Of a stretch of DNA of 39,159 bases, positions 33,201-39,159 are shown in pieces. The notes below the pieces were generated by a model that worked only from the letters and a program-made list of their open reading frames with translations, ran no database searches and was not told the DNA's origin. Position numbers and translations under genes: made by a program. Origin of the DNA: Bacillota bacterium (GTDB taxonomy: Bacteria; Bacillota; UBA4882; UBA8346); the NCBI GenBank assembly GCA_023435225.1, contig JAEYRX010000026.1:1-39159 (forward strand). Direction: 5' to 3'. Within the stretch, counting starts at the first letter, position 1, and each line of letters begins with the position of its first letter.

Positions 33201-36200
33201 AATTTTGATTTATTATGTGAAGGCCGGAATTTTATTGAAACACTTTCCGATAGGGATCTCAATTATATGTTGGATCTCAATATTACCCGTTTGATTAAAA
33301 ATGAAGAATCTTCAATGTTTAAAAGGTTATCTTCTTTCGAAGATCTGATACACCTGTCCGGCAGGTTGGGAAAATTGGATATGTCGGAAGACTACCTGCT
33401 GGATGAGAGAATTTTAAAACAAATGACCACCACCATTTGCGCCGGGGTAGCGGCGGGTTACGAGGCTTTAAGAGATGCCGGAATACCTTTGGTGCAAGAA
33501 TGGGTGAGTTCATCTTCAGGCAAAAAGCTTCCCGGACGTTTGCTGTTACCTGAAGAAATGCGGGATAATACCGGTATCGTTTATGCCAGTTGTTTTACTA
33601 AAATAGAACCTTTTATCCGGGAAGTCTCGCAGTATATCGCCGTAAAATATGGAAGTAAGACAAAACAAGAGTTAATTGAATTTTATGAAACTCTAATACT
33701 ACAAGTCAAAGACCCGGAAACCAAAAAGATTTTGACTGATTGGTTTGCCGCCCATTATTCCAGTCTCAATGAATCAGGCAACCAAAAAATATATGAGTTT
33801 AACAATGACTTTATGGCCCAATTCTCCTCCTTGGCCAACAACCGGTTAGCCCAATTAATCGGCGCTTCCGGACCAAATTTACAGCTTAGCGCGGCTTGTT
33901 CCTCAACTGCTTATGCGGTAACCGTATCGGAAAGTCTGATATTAGCCGGTCAAGCGGAAAGAATGATTGTGATCGGCGCTGAGAATCCCTCTTCCGAATT
34001 GTTATTACCATGGATTGGTGGAGGATTTTTAACCTCGGGGGCAGCCACCAATAAGGCAAATATTTATGAAGCCGCAGTTCCCTTTGATAACCGGAGAAAC
34101 GGGATGATTATTGGGGCCGGAGCTGTTGGGATCGTTATTGAAAAAGAAACTGCGGTAGAAGCTAGAGGTATGAAAGGTATATGCCGGCTGTTAGGAACTC
34201 ATTCCTTTAATTTGGCCGGCCACCAAACCCGGATTGACAGCCGGAAATTTTCAGCTGAACTTGAGCGGTTTATTGCGAAAATGGAACAGGAGTATCGGAT
34301 CGACCGCAAAAATATTGCTCCCAAAACACTTTACTTCTCCCACGAGACTTATACGCCCAAAAAAGGCGGTTGTTCTCAAACAGAAAAAATAGCGCTGGAA
34401 ACAGTTTTTGGCGATCAATTCCGGGAGATCCTGGTTACCAATACCAAAGGAATGACCGGACACACCATTGGCGCTTCTATTGAAGAGGCTGTTGCCGCTA
34501 AATCTTTGCAATACCAAAAAGTGCCGCCGGTTGTTAATTACAAAAAACCAGATCCTGAATTAGAGGGATTAAAACTAGCTAAGGGCGGGGCTCATTCTTT
34601 CGAGTATGCCCTCCGGATGATAGCCGGTTTCGGCGGTCAAGGCAATTATATCCTTATGCAAAAGTTAGCTTCGGGTGATGATAGAATCTTTGATAAACCT
34701 CTTTATCAGTCTTGGTTAACCCGGATTGGCGATTCCGCTGGAAACGAATTAGGAGTAGAAGGCAGGATATTAGTTCTTAAAGGACAAGAAAAGTTGCAAC
34801 GGGAGAAAACTCAAGTGTCTCCCGGAACCATTGTTACCGATCAAATCCTGGAGATTTTCTCAAATGTAACTAAATATCCTGTGGAGATGTTGGATTTTAA
34901 TATGGAGATGGAAGCCGACCTGGGGATCGATACAGTTAAACAGGCAACTATTTTTGGGTTGATAGCCGAAAGATTCCAACTGGAACAATCCGCTGAAATT
35001 CAGTTTTCAAATTATCCAACTATCGGAGATATTGTCAATTTGGTTGCAGCGAAAACAGGCCATCGGAAGCATTTTTCTGAAAACCAAACTGAAATTGCCG
35101 CTTCAACGGCTTTAGCTGATGTTTTCACACCTATAGATAATGAAGAGAAAGTAATGTCGGACGTTTTAAAGATCATTTCTCAAGTAACCAAATACCCCAT
35201 GGATATGTTGGAGCCGGATATGGAGCTGGAAGCCGATCTGGGGATTGATACCGTTAAACAGGCTACAATCCTGTCATATATAGCTGATAAATATCAGGGA
35301 CCATCGGACGAACCGCCCCAAATATCTTCTCTCCCGACAATTAGAGATATTGTAAATATGATTAGAAATCAAGCCGAAAATAATTCGCCTAAAATTGGAC
35401 TTTCAGAGAACACTCCTGAGTTGCCGCGAAACGGATTGTTTCAAGAAAAAACAGTAATTGAAGAGGCTAAACCGGACATTTTACCCCTTACCCCGGAAAA
35501 AGATGGGGGAGCTGAATCAATGGTTTTTGAAATTATCGCCGCTGTTACCAAGTACCCGGTGGATATGTTGGAACCCGAGATGGAGATGGAAGCTGATTTG
35601 GGCATTGATACGGTTAAACAAGCCACCATCTTCTCTATTTTAGGCGAACGTTTCGGGATGGAAAATGATCGAACTCTTAATATTTCGGAATATAAAACAA
35701 TTGGGGCGGTAATTGAATTCGTTAAAAGTTTTACAGTTCAAAACATTGAAAGAGATGAAAATCTGGAAGCAGAAACTAATCAGGATTCAAATAGCCAAGC
35801 ATTAAAGGAAAATAGTCAACTGCAAAACGGCCTCTGTTATCAGGTACCGGTAGCCGTTAAAGTAAAATTGCCGGCTAAGGACTTTTCCTTGAAAGGTAAA
35901 AATCTGTGGATCATAGGAAATCAGGAGTCAACCGTCCAAAAAATAGCCGCATTTTTTACCGGGGAGGCTAAAAATATTGGAACATTCGTGTTTACTAGTC
36001 CCAGCGTACCGGAAAAAACAGCGGCTTGGATCAACGAATTTTCCAATTCTCCGGTAGATGTATTAATAGATTGTGGAGATTTAGCCTGGCCGCTCCAAGT
36101 TTCCGTTCTTTCCCCAAAAGCTGAAAAACAGTTATTATATTTAAACAGTGAAGCAAGATTCCTGTTTTACAAAGAACTATTCTCCAAATTCCCTGACCGG

Positions 36201-38288
36201 AGTTTACGGATTGTCTGTCTTGTTTCAATGGGTGAACCGGGCTCTACCAATAAAAACCGGATAATTGACCCATACTCCGGAGCTCTTAGCGGTTTTTATA
36301 AAGGTCTACGCAAAGAATGGCGTCAATCAATAATTAAAATTGTTGACCCTGATATTGCAGAAGATTGGGAGCAACAGCTTCCATCCGGATTAATCGGTGA
36401 GATTCAGACCGGTGGTGAGGATTATGAAATTGTTTATTCCGGCAATACCAGAAAAGCTATAAAGCTTAATGATTTTGAACAAACGGATTTTAAACCGCAA
36501 AAATTACCTAAACAACCGCATTTTCTAATTACCGGCGGTGCTAACGGGATTACGGCCGAAATTGCAATTGGACTTGCTGAAGAAATTGGGGATGGAGCGT
36601 TCACCCTCATCGGGCGTACTGTCTTACCGGAAAACATTTCGGAACTGGCAAAGATGACTGAAGACCAATTGACCCGGGAAAGAACGGCGATTATAAACCG
36701 GTTAAAATTGACCGAGCCGAAAGTAACTCCTATTATGGTTCAACATGAATATGAAAAACTAATTAAAGCAATCTCTGCTTATAAAGTACTGGAGAAGATA
36801 AGGAAAACCGGTAGTAAAGTTTTATATTTTGCCTGTGACGTAAGAAAAGAAAAAGAATTGCAATCAGTTATAAATACGGCTGTTAAAAAACAGGGAGCGA
36901 TTTATGGTTTAATTCATGGGGCCGGAATCGAAAAAAGTCATCTGCTGTCTGATAAGAGCATAGCTGAATTTCAAGAAGTATTTTCTACGAAGGCTATTGG
37001 GATTTGTAACCTAATTCGTGCGGTTAATCTTGAAGAACTCAAAGTACTAATTGGATTTTCTTCAATCTCCGGGCGTTTCGGTAATGAGGCGCAACTTGAT
37101 TATTGCGCCGCCAATAGTTTTTTAAGCAGTTTTCTCCGGAAATTAAAAACCGACTATCCCGGCCTCCATGTCGTGTCTATTGATTGGTCCGGATGGAAAG
37201 AGTTGGGGATGGCATGGCGGAATGAGTTTGTAAAAAACCATAGTGAGGAAATGGGTATTAATTTGATAGAACCCGCCCGGGGTGTTAAAGCAATGATTCA
37301 GGTTTTAACCCATAAATTTAATCAGGATGAAATAATCATAAGTAAAGGCCTTAAAGGGTTTATCGATAATCATTTACTCTTGAACAATATAAATGAAACA
37401 CCTTTGATTGGTTGGACAACCTTTAAAAATCGTAAAATAGAGACTGCTTACAAAATCATCTCCATCAAGCAGGATCCCATTTTTGATCACCATCGTTTGG
37501 GAACTACCCCGCTGGTCCCGGCTGTGGCGATGATGGAGATATGCGCCGAGTTTCATCGTTTGCGTTTTGGGCTAAGAAAACATTATTGTTTCCGCGGGTT
37601 ATCGGTGTTGAATCCTTTAAAACTCTTCCATGAACAATCCCAGGAAGTATTTGTGGAAACAAAGTCGGAGTTGGAACCGGATACCCTTGAGTTGACTTTT
37701 AACTCATATTTCAAACCTAAAATTGGCGTTCCTAAGCTGATTTGTTACTGTCAAGTACAAGTCAATGACCAACCCGGGGATTTTGAAAAACTACTGAAAA
37801 ACAATAATATCGCAGAACATAAAAAGCTAACTGAAGTTTCCTGGGAAGAATTTAACTCCAATCCGAAATGGCAATTTAATAATAACATAGCTCTAGGGCC
37901 ATTATTTATTGATGATTACGGTTATAAAAACAATATGATCGCCTATAACGAAAACAGCTTGATTTACACTTATACCGTTTCCAAAGAGCAGCTTGACAAT
38001 AAGAAATACCAACTTGAAAAATTACTATTAAACCCTTGTTTGATGGACACAATTTTCCAAGCTGCGGCAATGCATGCCCTTACTCAACACGATCGAATCC
38101 ATTTGCCGATGTATGCGGAAGAAATCGGTGTCATCCGGGTACCGCGTCAAATTGAAAAGCTAAAAATCGTTGCCCGTTTGACCCACTATGGAAATGATTG
38201 CGGTAATTATGATATTATTATTCTTGGTGAACCTGGTGATATTTGCTATTATGCTAAGAATGTTAACGTTCAACGGATTAATCTATAA
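30204..38288 (+). CDS. PUFA-synthase-like megasynthase, KS-AT-KS'-ACP3-KR-DH
   Basis: A 2694-residue type I synthase, starting at ATG 30204 behind GAGGGA. KS1 (about 12-475) has Cys225 (DAACASS), His359 (EAHGTGT) and His400 (SNIGHLK). AT (about 605-905) has Ser705 in GHSLGE and His807 in SHAFHT, the malonyl-type form. KS' (about 978-1490) has Cys1232 (SAACSST), His1380 (SHETYTP) and His1420 (GMTGHT), so it also looks catalytic. Three ACP domains (about 1545-1610, 1650-1715, 1770-1840) all read LGIDTVKQAT, with Thr1577, Thr1683 and Thr1803 where Ser is expected. A KR (about 1885-2400; TGGANGI at 2110, Ser2286 region, Tyr2300) and a DH (about 2415-2694; His2429 in DHHRLG, Asp2615) follow. There is no ER and no TE domain. 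The layout resembles PfaA of PUFA synthases with an added KS. Confidence 0.92.
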   Translation: MSLSKKYYYPEGRIAIVGMGGIFPDADNIEQFWSNILDKKVSIRELPDSVLNSKIYYRANTFKQIDKHDKTYTRMGSMVNYEAVMAAGKKFRIPPAVAEHMDQNQHAAIYCVDQALQGLKGKKPPEERTAIILGNGNPGAHYERAIERIFYATIEELLSANPLLQSEIDKTKLDKILKEISATALEKSLPLTEDTAPGILQNLVAGRIANVFGFQGPSFMTDAACASSLVAMITGIQGLLRNEYDTVISGGIDLGLQSMYFAAFSAINALSPDGSFPFDTRANGFIIGQGGGVIIMKRLEDALRDNDEIIALISGYGQGSDGKGKYIAAPNEDGQARVIEKACKMAGYSVDTIELIEAHGTGTAVGDVVEVNGLKKAFAAMSVSRLNYCGIGTVKSNIGHLKAAAGAPGIIKASLALYNKTLPPTAGLQQINPKLQLENSPFYILNEKKSWPETSEHPRRANVSAFGFGGADYHITLEEFRPEFYRKIYALSSSEENRSIGKNEFSQKSGGIPILFSGESLDAIIQSYHDFLGAELNQINFNQTAFFHNAKISANQKMRLAICAVSPEELIQKWNIFQEYLATCTTKKTDTFIKDGIYFSQNPAVTSQQIAILFPGQASQYANMGKELPGYFPMLQSFYTQADALWQAKYGYPITSLLFGEDEAYLEQELKNTKNTHPAMFLTCAALYKLLSESGIKADYLVGHSLGEITALFAGGMLDLPPALQVIGARGFSFDCIPNERRGKMLSIKARREVVEEVISESGSKIYITNLNSPEQTVVGGTEQMIDSLVIFLSKKKIVHTILNVSHAFHTPLMLEAAEDFYNKIAGIKFNIPNTKIVINHLQKFYPQSPSSLKNTTDILKDQITAAVKFSDSIELLYQKGVRVFVEVGPSTVLSNLVKQILAGKEIKVIATNQKRKDAVEVYYQSLAELFALGVDIQMVPPQNCCPTNYIGNSISLTVGSETAGIVEQKSARHHRESLVYSGVSIGLPGSFKKVFDEENFDLLCEGRNFIETLSDRDLNYMLDLNITRLIKNEESSMFKRLSSFEDLIHLSGRLGKLDMSEDYLLDERILKQMTTTICAGVAAGYEALRDAGIPLVQEWVSSSSGKKLPGRLLLPEEMRDNTGIVYASCFTKIEPFIREVSQYIAVKYGSKTKQELIEFYETLILQVKDPETKKILTDWFAAHYSSLNESGNQKIYEFNNDFMAQFSSLANNRLAQLIGASGPNLQLSAACSSTAYAVTVSESLILAGQAERMIVIGAENPSSELLLPWIGGGFLTSGAATNKANIYEAAVPFDNRRNGMIIGAGAVGIVIEKETAVEARGMKGICRLLGTHSFNLAGHQTRIDSRKFSAELERFIAKMEQEYRIDRKNIAPKTLYFSHETYTPKKGGCSQTEKIALETVFGDQFREILVTNTKGMTGHTIGASIEEAVAAKSLQYQKVPPVVNYKKPDPELEGLKLAKGGAHSFEYALRMIAGFGGQGNYILMQKLASGDDRIFDKPLYQSWLTRIGDSAGNELGVEGRILVLKGQEKLQREKTQVSPGTIVTDQILEIFSNVTKYPVEMLDFNMEMEADLGIDTVKQATIFGLIAERFQLEQSAEIQFSNYPTIGDIVNLVAAKTGHRKHFSENQTEIAASTALADVFTPIDNEEKVMSDVLKIISQVTKYPMDMLEPDMELEADLGIDTVKQATILSYIADKYQGPSDEPPQISSLPTIRDIVNMIRNQAENNSPKIGLSENTPELPRNGLFQEKTVIEEAKPDILPLTPEKDGGAESMVFEIIAAVTKYPVDMLEPEMEMEADLGIDTVKQATIFSILGERFGMENDRTLNISEYKTIGAVIEFVKSFTVQNIERDENLEAETNQDSNSQALKENSQLQNGLCYQVPVAVKVKLPAKDFSLKGKNLWIIGNQESTVQKIAAFFTGEAKNIGTFVFTSPSVPEKTAAWINEFSNSPVDVLIDCGDLAWPLQVSVLSPKAEKQLLYLNSEARFLFYKELFSKFPDRSLRIVCLVSMGEPGSTNKNRIIDPYSGALSGFYKGLRKEWRQSIIKIVDPDIAEDWEQQLPSGLIGEIQTGGEDYEIVYSGNTRKAIKLNDFEQTDFKPQKLPKQPHFLITGGANGITAEIAIGLAEEIGDGAFTLIGRTVLPENISELAKMTEDQLTRERTAIINRLKLTEPKVTPIMVQHEYEKLIKAISAYKVLEKIRKTGSKVLYFACDVRKEKELQSVINTAVKKQGAIYGLIHGAGIEKSHLLSDKSIAEFQEVFSTKAIGICNLIRAVNLEELKVLIGFSSISGRFGNEAQLDYCAANSFLSSFLRKLKTDYPGLHVVSIDWSGWKELGMAWRNEFVKNHSEEMGINLIEPARGVKAMIQVLTHKFNQDEIIISKGLKGFIDNHLLLNNINETPLIGWTTFKNRKIETAYKIISIKQDPIFDHHRLGTTPLVPAVAMMEICAEFHRLRFGLRKHYCFRGLSVLNPLKLFHEQSQEVFVETKSELEPDTLELTFNSYFKPKIGVPKLICYCQVQVNDQPGDFEKLLKNNNIAEHKKLTEVSWEEFNSNPKWQFNNNIALGPLFIDDYGYKNNMIAYNENSLIYTYTVSKEQLDNKKYQLEKLLLNPCLMDTIFQAAAMHALTQHDRIHLPMYAEEIGVIRVPRQIEKLKIVARLTHYGNDCGNYDIIILGEPGDICYYAKNVNVQRINL

Positions 38289-38294
38289 AGCATA

Positions 38295-38999
38295 ATGGAT
38301 AATACTTATTATCTATTCAATCAGTATTTAGATAAGATTAGCCAAATGCCGGCATTTGACTTTATGATCATTGATATGCGGAAAATGTTACGGTTATTGC
38401 ATCAAAACCCGGCTGAATTGAGTACTGTTTTATCTCCGGTTGAATTGGAACAATTGGAGAAATTCAGAATGCCCAAAAAGAAACTTCAATGGTTCTCCGG
38501 TCGTTATGCGGTTAAATCAGCTTTATTTAAATATAAAGCAGCCCAAAAACAGTTTATAACTTTAAACTGCATTGATGTAATCAATGGAATAAATTCAGCC
38601 CCGTATTTAGTTCAGTATCCGGAACTTCGGATATCGATAACCCACTCATATCCATATTGTATCGGAGCCGTATCCGATTTTCCAATCGGTATTGATTTGG
38701 AAAAAGTAATACCACTACGGGCTTCTTTAATCAACCATTATTTCCACCCAAATGAAATCAAGCATATATCCACTGAAACAGATACGGATGAATACAATAA
38801 ACAAGCTATTACTTATTGGACTCGGAAAGAAGCGGTCTCCAAATTGTTGGGATTAGGCATGAAAATGGATTTTAAGCAAATTGACACTATAAATGACTAT
38901 TTGGAAATCAATAAAAACAATTTTTCGAAAATTAATTTAAAATCATGTTTTGCGTCGGATTATTGTTTTTCTATTGCGACAGCAGAAGAATATAGATAG
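38295..38999 (+). CDS. Sfp-type 4'-phosphopantetheinyl transferase
   Basis: A 234-residue enzyme, starting at ATG 38295, only 6 bp after the megasynthase stop. The signature is GIDLEKV (Asp134, Glu136) and WTRKEAVSKLLG (Lys178, Glu179), with ISITHSYPYCIGAVS preceding. This is the Sfp/Gsp group, which moves the phosphopantetheine arm of CoA to carrier proteins. Its position implies that it activates the ACP encoded at 26336 and the three ACP domains of the megasynthase. Since those three domains carry Thr at the acceptor place, this enzyme may have an unusual acceptor preference; that is inference. It is the last gene of the cluster. Confidence 0.94.
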   Translation: MDNTYYLFNQYLDKISQMPAFDFMIIDMRKMLRLLHQNPAELSTVLSPVELEQLEKFRMPKKKLQWFSGRYAVKSALFKYKAAQKQFITLNCIDVINGINSAPYLVQYPELRISITHSYPYCIGAVSDFPIGIDLEKVIPLRASLINHYFHPNEIKHISTETDTDEYNKQAITYWTRKEAVSKLLGLGMKMDFKQIDTINDYLEINKNNFSKINLKSCFASDYCFSIATAEEYR

Positions 39000-39002
39000 G
39001 GA

Positions 39003-39086
39003 ATAGATTCGTTTAGTTGTAAACCAAGCCGAATCTATATATGTTGCAATAAATTTTTTGGATTTAAACTTTCAGGCAACATATAT
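39003..39086. repeat. Two hairpins after the phosphopantetheinyl transferase gene
   Basis: ATAGATTCG (39003-39011) pairs with CGAATCTAT (39030-39038), and ATATATGTTGC (39037-39047) pairs perfectly with GCAACATATAT (39076-39086). The loop of the second contains ATTTTTTG. One of them may serve as the end of the operon, but neither has a clean T tract directly after its stem. Confidence 0.55.
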
Positions 39087-39159
39087 TCCTTGATTCATAT
39101 GTTGAAAAAAGTTCAAGAATTTCGCCATTCACAGCCGGCTTTAAGGATGTGAATGTTTT

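Overview
The window looks like the chromosome of an anaerobic, AT-rich member of the Bacillota. The signs are YesM/YesN-type two-component regulation, CUT1 sugar ABC transport without a local ATPase, a class I hybrid-cluster protein (Hcp) with its ferredoxin partner, and frequent TTG starts with strong Shine-Dalgarno sites. Both sugar-binding proteins have ordinary signal peptides with no lipobox cysteine. This hints at a periplasm, so the organism may be a diderm Bacillota (for example a Hydrogenispora/Limnochordia-like lineage). That placement is inference; no 16S or ribosomal marker is present.

Layout. (1) 1-863: the 3' end of a group II intron, a doubly broken DUF4160 gene and an intact DUF2442 partner. 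(2) 1164-10728: a sugar-sensing and uptake region with a YesM-like histidine kinase, a YesN/AraC-type response regulator and a solute-binding protein, closed by a strong terminator, then a LacI-type regulator with its own operator, a second binding protein and two permeases. (3) 10729-13107: an acetyltransferase remnant and a solitary malto-oligosyltrehalose trehalohydrolase (TreZ) on the minus strand. (4) 13433-18626: a small ABM-like protein, a cNMP-domain protein, hcp plus a 4Fe-4S protein, a divergent Crp/Fnr regulator and an MBL-fold hydrolase. (5) 18874-25284: a secreted subtilase with a discoidin-type C-terminal domain, a cNMP-DUF2225 fusion, a methyltransferase, several hairpin/MITE-like elements and two pseudogenes. 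(6) 25285-38999: a compact co-directional lipid/polyketide cluster.

The cluster in (6) is the most interesting part. It encodes a KAS III-like protein whose active-site Cys is replaced by Ile, a stand-alone ACP, a second KAS III-like protein that keeps Cys, an AMP-dependent acyl ligase, an alpha/beta hydrolase, a 2694-residue PUFA-synthase-like megasynthase (KS-AT-KS'-ACP-ACP-ACP-KR-DH) and an Sfp-type phosphopantetheinyl transferase. All three carrier domains of the megasynthase carry Thr where the phosphopantetheine-bearing Ser normally sits, whereas the stand-alone ACP keeps Ser. A plausible reading is that the ligase and small ACP prime an acyl chain, the megasynthase extends and partly reduces it with malonyl units (no enoylreductase), the KAS III pair performs a further condensation in the manner of PqsBC, and the hydrolase releases or edits the product. 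The product is unknown.

The window also shows decay: four recognisable broken genes and at least five long inverted-repeat elements, all in intergenic DNA.
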